The notes under the pieces were generated by a model. It did no database searches. It saw only the letters and a program-made list of their open reading frames with translations, and was not told the DNA's origin. DNA of 52,583 nucleotides from JAIBCL01 sp031411695 (lineage in GTDB: Bacteria; Verrucomicrobiota; Verrucomicrobiia; Verrucomicrobiales; Verrucomicrobiaceae). Shown here one piece after another: positions 33,179 through 41,807 of the stretch. Made by a program: the position numbers and the translations under genes. The stretch spans positions 1 through 52,583 of the forward strand of contig JANOBO010000167.1 of the NCBI GenBank assembly GCA_031411695.1, given 5' to 3'. How positions within the stretch are numbered: the first letter of the stretch is position 1; every line of letters begins with the position of its first letter.

Positions 33179-34719
33179 ACATGGTGGTGCAACCCGCCGG
33201 GCTGCAGTTCGGCATTTGGTTTTACTTCAGTGAGCGGCCCGGCGGGCCGATCCACCTTTGGGCGATGATCGGCCAGCTTTTCTTCCTTGAGCAGCCGGCC
33301 GATGCCGAGGCGGTCGCGCATCTCCGCCAGGGTGTGGAAGTGGATCTCGTTTGGCGATAGCTCGGTCGCCTCGCTGACGCGACGGGTGACGAGGCGCGCG
33401 ATGTCGTTCGCGGCGATGCCGGATTCCGGGGTGAGATGAAGGATGATCTCATCGACTTCGAGCGGGTCGTCGTTCCGTTTGCGCAGCTCGAGCTGCCATG
33501 CGGCCACGCCTTTTTGGTCATCGAGCAGGTGCTCCAGCAGATTGAAATCAACCAGCGTTCCTTTGAGCTTGTCCAGGTTCAGCTCGCGCACCTCGCTGAC
33601 GCGCGAGATGGGGCCGAGGATGCGCGGACATTTGCGCCCGCAATGTGGGCAAGGCTCCCAAGTCATGCCGCCTTCGGCGATGTCACCCGTGCGGTAGCGA
33701 AGCACGACGGTGCCGCGTGCGTCGAGCGGTGTGAAGACGATCTCGCCGCCTTGGCCGTCCGGCATGAGGCGGCCTGATTTGGGATCGACGATCTCGAAGA
33801 TCCCAAGATCAGGCGACAAATGAAAGCCACTGATGGCCACGCCGGACGCCGTGGGGCACTCTGGCACGGCCATTTTCGCCTCAGTGAAGCCATAGACGCT
33901 GATCACATGCGCATCCGGGCTGCCCAAGGCAGCACACAGCTCGCGCAGTTTGGCACGGAGTCCGCCGGCGACTTTTTCGCCCCCGAGCACCACGCGCTTG
34001 AGGTTTGGCCAGCGCCTGCCGTGCGCCACAGCCTCGAGGAAGACGTGGTAGATGAAGGTCGGCATGCCGATGACGATGTCCGGCTGAATCTTGTCGATGA
34101 GGGAGATGTTACCGTCTGTGCCGAGGGTCTTCCCACCGCCCGAGCTGACCATGAAGGTGTCGAAGCCGAGGCTGGCGTAGTGTGTCTGCCAGAACGCAAG
34201 GTGGGGTGCATAGGGGAAGAGATTCACATGACGGAAGTCGCGTTGCGATGCGCCGACCTCCATGATGCGGCGTCCGGTGAGTTCGAGGTTTTGCAGGTCA
34301 TGCGCGGTGAAGAGAAACGGCACGGGCTCTGCGGAGCGTCCGGTCGTGCTGGTGAGCAGCACGGGGCGGAATTCAGACTCGAGGTGGTCCTTCGCCGTTT
34401 TCCTTCCATGGAGAAGAGCATCCCACATCACGGCAGGCTCGCGTCTGAGCACGGCTTCGTTCGGCATGAGGATGAAGTCTCTCTGCTGATCGCGAGGCAC
34501 GGAGAGATCGATCTTGCTGGTGAAAGGCACACGCGCCCAGTCGTCCAGCGTCTCAATGTCCTGGGGCGAGATGCCATGCTCATCAAACAAATGCCGGTAG
34601 TGCGCGCTGAATGGCAGCACGCGATGGGTGAGGTAATGGCGCAGCTTGCGCGGCTGCCAGAACCTCCAGACTTCAGGCGGCGTCGAGTCCCATGGCGGGA
34701 TTGGATTGATGAGTTTCAT
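33175..34719 (-). CDS. PaaK-type acyl-CoA ligase (phenylacetate-CoA ligase family)
   Basis: The 514-residue product is an adenylate-forming enzyme of the phenylacetate-CoA ligase/coenzyme F390 synthetase-like branch. It shows the entry motif RVPFTSKIDLSVPRDQQRD, the phosphate loop LLTSTTGRSAEPVPF, ISVYGFTEAKMAVPEC, and VVLRYRTGDIAEGGMTW with the adenylate Asp. A Cys-rich CPHCGRKCPRI may bind zinc. The C-terminal domain follows, and the last residues (from VDRPAGPL to LQPGGLHHHV) come from a palindrome pair. In this operon it probably activates fatty or aromatic acids to CoA esters in place of FadD, which is inference. The start has a strong GAGGAGG eight bases upstream and lies within the end of the patatin gene (47-base overlap). 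Confidence 0.85.
   Translation of the reverse strand: MKLINPIPPWDSTPPEVWRFWQPRKLRHYLTHRVLPFSAHYRHLFDEHGISPQDIETLDDWARVPFTSKIDLSVPRDQQRDFILMPNEAVLRREPAVMWDALLHGRKTAKDHLESEFRPVLLTSTTGRSAEPVPFLFTAHDLQNLELTGRRIMEVGASQRDFRHVNLFPYAPHLAFWQTHYASLGFDTFMVSSGGGKTLGTDGNISLIDKIQPDIVIGMPTFIYHVFLEAVAHGRRWPNLKRVVLGGEKVAGGLRAKLRELCAALGSPDAHVISVYGFTEAKMAVPECPTASGVAISGFHLSPDLGIFEIVDPKSGRLMPDGQGGEIVFTPLDARGTVVLRYRTGDIAEGGMTWEPCPHCGRKCPRILGPISRVSEVRELNLDKLKGTLVDFNLLEHLLDDQKGVAAWQLELRKRNDDPLEVDEIILHLTPESGIAANDIARLVTRRVSEATELSPNEIHFHTLAEMRDRLGIGRLLKEEKLADHRPKVDRPAGPLTEVKPNAELQPGGLHHHV
33188..33249. repeat. pair of palindromes forming the ligase C-terminus
   Basis: One element (33188-33206) has arms TGCAACCC and GGGCTGCA with loop GCC and a single mismatch. 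The other (33235-33249) has perfect arms CGGCCC and GGGCCG with loop GGC. They are 28 bases apart and both lie in the last codons of the PaaK-type gene, whose stop codon overlaps the thiolase start ten bases further on. Confidence 0.7.
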
Positions 34720-35728
34720 AGTGGTTTCCTCCTCGTGGCACCGGTGGGTTCAGCAGGGCGCGGATCTCTGGCAGCGCGCTGAGGGCGGCCGCGCGGCCGG
34801 CGCTGATGTAGCGGTCAAAGTTCTCGTAATCGAACCAGGTGCTCTCGCGGAAAGTGGGGCGGATCACCACGTCCGCGCGGTCGGCCTCCTTCGCCACGAG
34901 GCGGAGTTGCGCCGTCATCAGCGACCGTTGGAACGTGTCCATCACATTGCCGTAGGCGAGGAGGTTGACGGTCTTCCACAGCGGACGCAGCCAGCGCGCC
35001 AGCGCTGACCGGAATGTGCGAGGCGGATTCGACACGTGCTCCACGCGGGAGCCTGCGATGTCCGTCGGCGTCGGAGTCACATTCACAGCAATGACCGCAT
35101 CCAAACGGAACCGCGCCTTCAGCAGCGTCACAGGCAAAGGCTCGCTTGCGCCACCATCGACGAAGCGCCGGCCGTTCAGCCTCACCGGAGCGCACATGCC
35201 CTGGATGGCCGAGCTGGCGTGGACCGCCGCGGCCACTGGCCCTGAGTCAAACACGTGGGCCGAGAGCGCATCCAGATCGGTGGCGATCACCAGCAGCGGC
35301 TTGGCCAGCTCCGAGAAACTCAACGTGCCGAGCGAGCGCTCGAGGTGACGACGGATTTTCTCGCCGCGGATCAGGCCCTCGGAAGGAGGGAAGAGCGGAT
35401 CGAGAAGACGGAGCAGCGTTTTGCGATCCTTGATCTCACGCGCCAGCTCCTCCAGCTTCGCACCGCTCAATCCGGCCGCCCAAAGTGAGCCGACGTAGGC
35501 GCCCATGCTCGTGCCGGCTATGGCGCTGATTGGGATGCCTTCCTGCTCAAGAACCTGGATGACTCCGACGTGAGCCAGCCCTCGCGCCCCGCCGCAAGAA
35601 AGCGCCAGGCCGATCCTCGGCGCGAGGCGTCCGGCTTGAACCAAAGCCTCACCCGAGCTGGTTTCGGGAGCTTCCTGAGGTGTCGCCCGAAACCGGTCCG
35701 CACACGAGTTGCGAAAGGTGGCGATCAT
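34673..35728 (-). CDS. patatin-like phospholipase (RssA-like)
   Basis: The 351-residue product is a Ser-Asp dyad lipase/acyl hydrolase. IGLALSCGGARGLAHVGVIQ supplies the Gly-rich oxyanion loop, SAIAGTSMGAYVGSLWAAG the nucleophile Ser74, and NGRRFVDGGASEPLPV the Asp191. It has no signal peptide, so it acts in the cytosol or on the inner membrane. In front of a ligase and beta-oxidation genes it probably releases fatty acids from lipids. It overlaps the ligase start by 47 bases. ATG at 35728 was chosen as the first in-frame start. Confidence 0.9.
   Translation of the reverse strand: MIATFRNSCADRFRATPQEAPETSSGEALVQAGRLAPRIGLALSCGGARGLAHVGVIQVLEQEGIPISAIAGTSMGAYVGSLWAAGLSGAKLEELAREIKDRKTLLRLLDPLFPPSEGLIRGEKIRRHLERSLGTLSFSELAKPLLVIATDLDALSAHVFDSGPVAAAVHASSAIQGMCAPVRLNGRRFVDGGASEPLPVTLLKARFRLDAVIAVNVTPTPTDIAGSRVEHVSNPPRTFRSALARWLRPLWKTVNLLAYGNVMDTFQRSLMTAQLRLVAKEADRADVVIRPTFRESTWFDYENFDRYISAGRAAALSALPEIRALLNPPVPRGGNHYETHQSNPAMGLDAA
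34728..34734 (-). promoter_or_regulatory. Shine-Dalgarno site for the PaaK-type ligase
   Basis: GAGGAGG stands eight bases before ATG 34719, inside the patatin coding region. It supports the overlapping start and shows that ribosomes can initiate there rather than only by read-through coupling. Confidence 0.65.
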
Positions 35729-35807
35729 GATTTTGGATTGGGTTCAGTGAATTAGACTGACCAAGCCCATCGCCTTGTTCAATGTGATCAGGACATTTTT
35801 GCGAGCT

Positions 35808-36335
35808 TCACAATTCTTGACCTTCGCGTCTCCCGAAGACATTGACGAACGCCCGGTCAATCGTCGGGGCGAAGAGCTCAAAGAGCGTTCGCCGCTTTGT
35901 CCTGAGGATGATCCAAGCCCATACGAGAAGGCCGGCCAAGGTCACATAATTCTGCCATCCTCCGAGCGACCACGCCCGGTCGGTCTGATACGAATGCTCA
36001 TCGAAGGGCCAACCATAAGCGATCCCCCATCCAGGGCCGGACCCATAGAAATCCATGAGCAAGTGCAGGTGAAACGCGGCAAGGCAGAGAAGAAAGCACC
36101 ATCGTTTGTGGTCCGAGCAGAGGCTGGCGATGAGCGATAGTGCCAAGGCGGCGGTGAGATTGTGACCCCAGACATGATGCACCGCCTGATAGGCTTCGGC
36201 CGACCACAGCAGTCCGAGGCCGTCCAAGTCAGGCAGCGACGCTGCGAGGACAATCAAAAGCCTGTCTTTAGCAGAAAGCTGGGGAAACGCGTTGGCGATA
36301 CACCAGCCGGAGAGGATGTGCGTGGGAATGTGCAT
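35808..36335 (-). CDS. YdjM/DUF457-like membrane-bound metal-dependent hydrolase
   Basis: The 175-residue product has several hydrophobic segments and His/Asp motifs inside them: MHIPTHILSGWCIANAF, LAASLPDLDGLGLLW, VHHVWGHNLTAALALS and HLHLLMDFYGSGPGWGIAY. This pattern of His and Asp at membrane interfaces is that of the YdjM/LexA-regulated DUF457 family, annotated as metal-dependent hydrolases without a known substrate. It lies 79 bases upstream of the patatin gene on the same strand and may be the first gene of the lipid operon. Confidence 0.8.
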   Translation of the reverse strand: MHIPTHILSGWCIANAFPQLSAKDRLLIVLAASLPDLDGLGLLWSAEAYQAVHHVWGHNLTAALALSLIASLCSDHKRWCFLLCLAAFHLHLLMDFYGSGPGWGIAYGWPFDEHSYQTDRAWSLGGWQNYVTLAGLLVWAWIILRTKRRTLFELFAPTIDRAFVNVFGRREGQEL

Positions 36336-36418
36336 GGTGGGAGAAGGGCGGGCAGAAGATCCGGTTCTTCAGTGCGGCCACAGCCGGCCTTGCGCTCGCG
36401 CGTGCGAGATGAGCGGGA

Positions 36419-39076
36419 TCACTTCGTTCCTGCCCAGACCGGTGAGCTCCACGCCATGTTTCCGTCAGCCTGCTCCACGCGGAGGTAGTAGCGATTCTCG
36501 CCCGTGGCCGGCGCGTCGTCGGTGAATGATTGCTCGAAGGTTTTCGTCTTCGGCTCCCATTGCTGGTAGTTCTGCTCATTGCGCACCAGCGTCACGCGGC
36601 TGATCTCCGCCGTGCCATTCACCTTCAGGGTGACGACCGGCTTGCCCGACAGCGTGATCTCGCTGCCCATGAGCTGGCCGCTGCATTGGAAGTCCACGAA
36701 GATCTTGTCCGTCGCCGCGATGGTGCGCCGCGCGTTCAGGCCCTCGATGATGCCCTCGCGAGTGAAGTCCTTCACATACACGCCGCCGTAGCTGGTGTGC
36801 GTGCTGATGTGGTCGCTGTCGGCCCATACGCCGAGCTTGTGGCCGAGCGAGAGCGCGTTTTGATACAGTCCGTTGTTCTTCTCGGTGAAGCTGCGGATCG
36901 GCTGTCCGACGACGGGCTTGCCGATGACCGTCGAGGCGTGGTTGTAGTCCTCACCCGTGCGCATTCCGACCGTTGGCTGCGGTGCGTTGAGCCCTTCATA
37001 GCTGACGCGCGCGCCCTGAAAGATCTCGATTAGATTTTCGACGCGATTGTCCACCCGCTTGAAAATGTTCCAGTCGGTGCCCATGCTCGTCGCTCCGGTG
37101 TGGCTGATGTTGGTGACGGGCTTTCCGTAGCGGACCAGCACGTCCCACAATTCTTCGGGCATGATCTCCTTATCACCGTCGGTCTTCAGCGGAAAGACGG
37201 CCTGCCACGGAGACTTCACATAGTTTTCCCGTTGGATGTAAACGATCGGGCCGCCGCGCTGGGCAAAGATCACGTTGCGGTGTCCATACGGCCACTTCTG
37301 TTCGCGCTCGTAGGCGTACATGCTCATGAAAAAGCCAGGCGCGTAAAACACATCCACCATCTTCTGGTTCAGCCACCACTCATAGGGATGATAGATCTTG
37401 GCGATGTCGGTGTGATCGCTCGTGCCGAGTGTGTCGAGCTTGCCCATGTCGAGTGCGTAACGGAACTGCTCGAGCACGCAGCCGTCGTTGGCGGTGACGC
37501 AATTCGAGATGTCGGTGTGGCGATGGTAGTCGCCCCAGTACAGGTGATACGTCACTCCGTCGTGCGTCAGGGTGTGCCGGTCGGCCCGCGCGCGTTCGGG
37601 AGTCTCGGCATTGATGTATGCGGGTGGCGGCTCGAAGGGCTTCGGTTCGGGAGCGGTCACGAGCGCGGGCACGGCCTGCGGATCTAGTTTGGCGAGGCGC
37701 ACCTCACATGTTTGGTGCAGCTTGCTGGTGCGTTGGTCCGTGGGCCACGCGAACCAGAGCGCGCCGTCTTTCCCCAGCGCCCATCGGGCCTGGCGGTCCT
37801 CCGTGTAAACGCTGGCAGGCACGGCCCATGGCTTTGTCCACTGCCGGGTGGCGCGGTCATACCGGGAGAGGGCGATGCGCCATGTGTAGTTCCGATAGTA
37901 GCGCACGGCGATCCATGGCCGGCCATCGGCATCGAGAATGACCTGCGGCAGATTTGTCGCGCGATCCTGCACCTGCTGCGCCACCTTTTTCTGGTTCGCG
38001 GTCTTCGCTGCTCCGTCTGGCTTCGTGGCGGCGGCGGGGTCAGCCTTCGTCTTGCCGGGGGCCGGCTGTTTTTGATTCTTGCCCTTTTGATTGGGCTTGG
38101 CCTTGGGGGCAGCGTTCGCGTTTGTGCGTGGCGCCATGGGCGTGGGGCCGGGCAGATCTTCGAGCAGCATCTTGATGTTCGTCGTCTCCTCCACTTGGCC
38201 CGACGCGATGTCCCAATAGGCGAGCACCATGTCCTTCTGCGCGTTCAATCCGTCCCCGTGGCCGTGCGCGCGCACGTCGAGGCCCCACTTCATGCGCCCC
38301 CGCTCGCACGCAAGCCAGATGCCCTTGCCGTCCGCAGTGCCGACGGCGCTGACGCGGCCTTCGTATCGCGGCGTGCTGATCAACGTCTTTGTCTCGCCGA
38401 CGACGCCATCGAGCCCGACGCGCGTGGCTCGCACATTGAATTCATTTCCGCGTGAGCTGTCGTGGCAGATCCACGCGCCATCCTTGTCATCAAAGGCAAC
38501 GCAGGGCTCCCACTCTCCATCGGGATCGCTCGTCACCTGCACTTCCTTCGACCACTCGTTCCTCTGGGGGTCGAACACGCGGCAAAACACATCGGACAAA
38601 CCGCCGCGCATTCCCTGCCATGCCACCCACACACGGCCGGCGCGATCCGTCGCCGCTCTAGCGAGGACGTTCCCGCCCTTGTCCGAGGCGGCGAGGGTGA
38701 AGATGTCTCCCTCCGCCTTGCCATCGCGCACACGCTGCGCCTTGAGGTCCATGAGATCGCGCTCGTTGACCTGCGACCACACCACGATCAGCGCGCCGCT
38801 GCCATCCATCGCCAGCGCCGGCTGATGGATGATGCCCGGCTTGCCAATCGTCAGCACTTGGGACAATGCGTCACCCGATTGCCTGGCCAGGCGCAGCGTG
38901 TCCTGCTTCCCATCCCAGCCGACATATGCGATCCAAGGCGCGCCGGATGAATCGAGCGCCAGGGCCGGGAAGTCCGACTGCACGCCCTCCTCGCGCAGGA
39001 CGAGTGGCTTCGGAGTGAGATCCTGCGCGAAGGCGCCGGAGACGAGGGAGATGACGAGAGCGATGGGCTTGATCAT
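36419..39076 (-). CDS. large secreted protein, beta-propeller-like plus DUF3604/PHP-like domain
   Basis: The 885-residue product has a signal peptide (MIKPIALVISLVSGAFA). The first 460 residues carry repeated strands such as FPALALDSSGAPWIAYVGWD and NVLARAATDRAGRVWVAWQG, typical of a beta-propeller. A Lys/Pro/Gln-rich linker interrupts this part. From about residue 500 a DUF3604-like domain follows: YHLYWGDYHRHTDISNCVTA, LDTLGTSDHTDIAK, VTNISHTGATSMGTDWN and GVWADSDHISTHTSYGG. The His/Asp clusters suggest a PHP-type metal site. It is probably periplasmic. The fused order is uncommon in my knowledge. Substrate unknown. Confidence 0.82.
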   Translation of the reverse strand: MIKPIALVISLVSGAFAQDLTPKPLVLREEGVQSDFPALALDSSGAPWIAYVGWDGKQDTLRLARQSGDALSQVLTIGKPGIIHQPALAMDGSGALIVVWSQVNERDLMDLKAQRVRDGKAEGDIFTLAASDKGGNVLARAATDRAGRVWVAWQGMRGGLSDVFCRVFDPQRNEWSKEVQVTSDPDGEWEPCVAFDDKDGAWICHDSSRGNEFNVRATRVGLDGVVGETKTLISTPRYEGRVSAVGTADGKGIWLACERGRMKWGLDVRAHGHGDGLNAQKDMVLAYWDIASGQVEETTNIKMLLEDLPGPTPMAPRTNANAAPKAKPNQKGKNQKQPAPGKTKADPAAATKPDGAAKTANQKKVAQQVQDRATNLPQVILDADGRPWIAVRYYRNYTWRIALSRYDRATRQWTKPWAVPASVYTEDRQARWALGKDGALWFAWPTDQRTSKLHQTCEVRLAKLDPQAVPALVTAPEPKPFEPPPAYINAETPERARADRHTLTHDGVTYHLYWGDYHRHTDISNCVTANDGCVLEQFRYALDMGKLDTLGTSDHTDIAKIYHPYEWWLNQKMVDVFYAPGFFMSMYAYEREQKWPYGHRNVIFAQRGGPIVYIQRENYVKSPWQAVFPLKTDGDKEIMPEELWDVLVRYGKPVTNISHTGATSMGTDWNIFKRVDNRVENLIEIFQGARVSYEGLNAPQPTVGMRTGEDYNHASTVIGKPVVGQPIRSFTEKNNGLYQNALSLGHKLGVWADSDHISTHTSYGGVYVKDFTREGIIEGLNARRTIAATDKIFVDFQCSGQLMGSEITLSGKPVVTLKVNGTAEISRVTLVRNEQNYQQWEPKTKTFEQSFTDDAPATGENRYYLRVEQADGNMAWSSPVWAGTK

Positions 39077-39256
39077 GGTGGCCTGTAAACAGATGCGGCG
39101 TGCCGACCTTTCACGTCACGCGCGAGTGAGGCTCGCAAGCTCCGGCGGAGAAGATGTGCGAACAGATTTCCATGCGGGCGGGCGCGATTGTCCATGGATG
39201 GACGTAATGTGCGGATACACAGTAGCGAGCTTCGTCGTTTTTTTCCGCTCTCCACC

Positions 39257-41773
39257 ATGAAAGGCCGCATCGCGTTTCCATTTTCAGTGATCACCGCCGC
39301 TCTCATCGCCGCGGGACCGTCGCGCGCTGAACCGGCGAATTTTTCGCGTGAGATCCTGCCGATCCTTTCGGAGAACTGTTTTCACTGCCACGGTCAGGAT
39401 GCACAGGCGCGAAAGGCCGACCTGCGGCTGGACATCGAAGCGGACGCGAAGAAGGCCGTCGATGGAGCTTTCCCCATCGCCGCAGGCAAGAGCGGCATGA
39501 GCGAGATCATGAAGCGGATGCTCAGCACCGATCCGGATGAGGTGATGCCGCCGCCGAAGTCGAACCGCAAGGTCACGCGGGAGCAGATCTCGATGATCGG
39601 AAGATGGATCGATGCCGGCGCGAAGTGGGGTGAGCATTGGGCCTTCACGCGGGTGGAAAAACCGAAGCTGGGAGGAGATGAAGGCGGAAGGATCAAAGAA
39701 GAAGGGAATGAGATCGATTCATTCGTGCGGATGAAGCTGGCGGAAAAGGGCATGAAGCCCTCACCTCCGGCATCACCGGAAACGCTGATCCGGCGTGTGA
39801 CGCTGGATTTGACCGGGCTGCCGCCGACGCCGGATGAGGTCGCGGATTTCACTTCATCCTACCGTCTTCAACCTTCAGCCTTTGAAGCTTTGGTCGATCG
39901 CCTGCTCGCCTCCCCACGCTACGGTGAGCGCTGGGTTTGGGAGTGGCTGGATGCCTCACGCTACGCCGACACCAATGGCTACCAAGGCGACAACGACCGC
40001 ACGGCCTGGCCGTGGCGCGACTGGGTCATCGAGGCGATCAACGACAACATGCCCTATGACAAATTCACGACCTGGCAGCTCGCCGGTGATCTTTTGCCGA
40101 ACGCGACGAAGGAGCAAAAGCTGGCCACCGCGTTCGTGCGCAATCACATGATCAATGGTGAGGGCGGCCGCATCCCTGAGGAGAACCGCATTGAGTACCT
40201 CTTCGATCAGGCGGAGACAGTCGCCACCGTGTGGCTCGGCCTCACGATGCAATGCACCCGCTGCCACGATCACAAATTCGATCCGCTCACGATGAAGGAT
40301 TACTACGGCCTCGTGGCATACTTCAATGGAACGCCTGTCGATGGCCAAGGACGCGGCGGACAGACCGCGCCGATCCTGGACATGAGCACGCCCGCCGAGG
40401 AGGCCAGAAGCCAGCAGGCGCAGACGGCACTGAATCAGATCGGGAAGAACGTCGAGGCGTTTGAGTTGAAGAAATTCCCGCGGCCCGCAGGCAAGGGACT
40501 GGAGGAGAGCGAGGCGGGCAAGCTGCCTGGAAACTTGACGGCCACGCTGGCGAAAGTGGCGCCGGTGAAACGGACTGTCGATGGCATCCTCGAGGCCATC
40601 GGATACTTCAAGGAGAAGGATGACGCCTATGTCGCCGTGCTGCAGAAGCTGCTTGATGCGGTGCGCAGACGTGACACGGCGAAGGGCAGCATCACGCGCG
40701 TCATGGTGATGGAGGATAGGAAGGAAGGCCCGCGCGACACCTTCCTTCTCATGAAGGGCGCCTACGACGCTCCGACGACGACGAAGGTAACCTCGGCCAC
40801 GCCGGGGAAGTTTTCACCGCTGCCGGCAGGCGCGCCACGCAATCGCCTCGGCCTGGCTCAATGGATCGTGGCGCGCGACAATCCGCTGACCGCCCGCGTG
40901 ACGGTGAACCGCTACTGGCAGAGCCTCTTCGGCATCGGGCTGGTGAAGACGGCAGAGGATTTCGGCGTGCAGGGCGAGCGCCCGGTTCATATGGATCTGC
41001 TCGACTACCTCGCCGCCGATTTCATGGAGCACGGCTGGGATGTGAAGCGGCTGCTGAAGATGATCGTGATGAGCGGGACGTATCGGCAGAGCAGCCGCGT
41101 GAACGGCTCTGACACCGATCCTGAAAATCGTCTTCTTGCGCGCGGTGCGCGTTTTCGTCAGCCGAGCTTCATGCTGCGTGATCAGGCGCTGGCCATCAGC
41201 GGCCTGCTGGCCGAGAAGACCGGCGGGCCTGCCGTGAAGCCCTATCAGCCCGAGGGTATCTGGGAGGAGGCCAGCTTTGGCAAGATCAAGTACACGCCAG
41301 GCACCGGGAGCGACTTGTACCGGCGCAGCCTATACACATTTTGGCGGCGCATCGTGGGGCCGACGATGGTCTTCGACAACGCCACGCGCCAGACATGCGC
41401 GGTGAAGGCCGGGCGCACGAACACACCGCTGCACGCGCTCACCACGCTGAACGAACCCACCTTCGTCGAATGCGCGCGCGTGCTGGCGGAGCGGCTGCTG
41501 GAGGACGCTGCGCTGAGTGACGATGCCGCACGCTTTGATCGCGCCTATTCTCTCGCGATGGCTCGCAAGCCGACCGCGAAGGAGAAGGAGACGCTCGCCG
41601 CCACGCTCGGCAAGCTGCGCGCCGGATTCATGCGGACGCCGGATGAGGCGGTGAAGCTCCTGGAGGTCGGTGCCTCACCACGGGAGACGAAACTTAACAC
41701 CGCCGAACACGCCGCATGGACGAGCCTTTGCCTGTTGGTTTTGAATCTCGACGAGGTGTTGTCGAAGGAGTGA
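39257..41773 (+). CDS. PSCyt1-DUF1549-DUF1553 family secreted cytochrome
   Basis: The 838-residue product has a signal peptide and then PSCyt1: REILPILSENCFHCHGQDAQ with heme Cys41, Cys44 and His45. DUF1549 follows (LIRRVTLDLTGLPPTPDEVA, YGERWVWEWLDASRYADTNG, AWPWRDWVIEAINDNMPYDK, MQCTRCHDHKFDPLTM) and then DUF1553 (NPLTARVTVNRYWQSLFGIG, VFDNATRQTCAVKAGRTNTP). The second CTRCH may bind another heme. These proteins are abundant in Planctomycetes and Verrucomicrobia and are thought to oxidise sugars or act with DUF1501 partners; the activity remains unsettled. ATG at 39257 gives the signal peptide. It precedes its DUF1501 partner by 34 bases. Confidence 0.93.
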   Translation: MKGRIAFPFSVITAALIAAGPSRAEPANFSREILPILSENCFHCHGQDAQARKADLRLDIEADAKKAVDGAFPIAAGKSGMSEIMKRMLSTDPDEVMPPPKSNRKVTREQISMIGRWIDAGAKWGEHWAFTRVEKPKLGGDEGGRIKEEGNEIDSFVRMKLAEKGMKPSPPASPETLIRRVTLDLTGLPPTPDEVADFTSSYRLQPSAFEALVDRLLASPRYGERWVWEWLDASRYADTNGYQGDNDRTAWPWRDWVIEAINDNMPYDKFTTWQLAGDLLPNATKEQKLATAFVRNHMINGEGGRIPEENRIEYLFDQAETVATVWLGLTMQCTRCHDHKFDPLTMKDYYGLVAYFNGTPVDGQGRGGQTAPILDMSTPAEEARSQQAQTALNQIGKNVEAFELKKFPRPAGKGLEESEAGKLPGNLTATLAKVAPVKRTVDGILEAIGYFKEKDDAYVAVLQKLLDAVRRRDTAKGSITRVMVMEDRKEGPRDTFLLMKGAYDAPTTTKVTSATPGKFSPLPAGAPRNRLGLAQWIVARDNPLTARVTVNRYWQSLFGIGLVKTAEDFGVQGERPVHMDLLDYLAADFMEHGWDVKRLLKMIVMSGTYRQSSRVNGSDTDPENRLLARGARFRQPSFMLRDQALAISGLLAEKTGGPAVKPYQPEGIWEEASFGKIKYTPGTGSDLYRRSLYTFWRRIVGPTMVFDNATRQTCAVKAGRTNTPLHALTTLNEPTFVECARVLAERLLEDAALSDDAARFDRAYSLAMARKPTAKEKETLAATLGKLRAGFMRTPDEAVKLLEVGASPRETKLNTAEHAAWTSLCLLVLNLDEVLSKE

Positions 41774-41807
41774 GGCAAGTCGGCAGAACAATCAGAGAGC
41801 ACACTTT

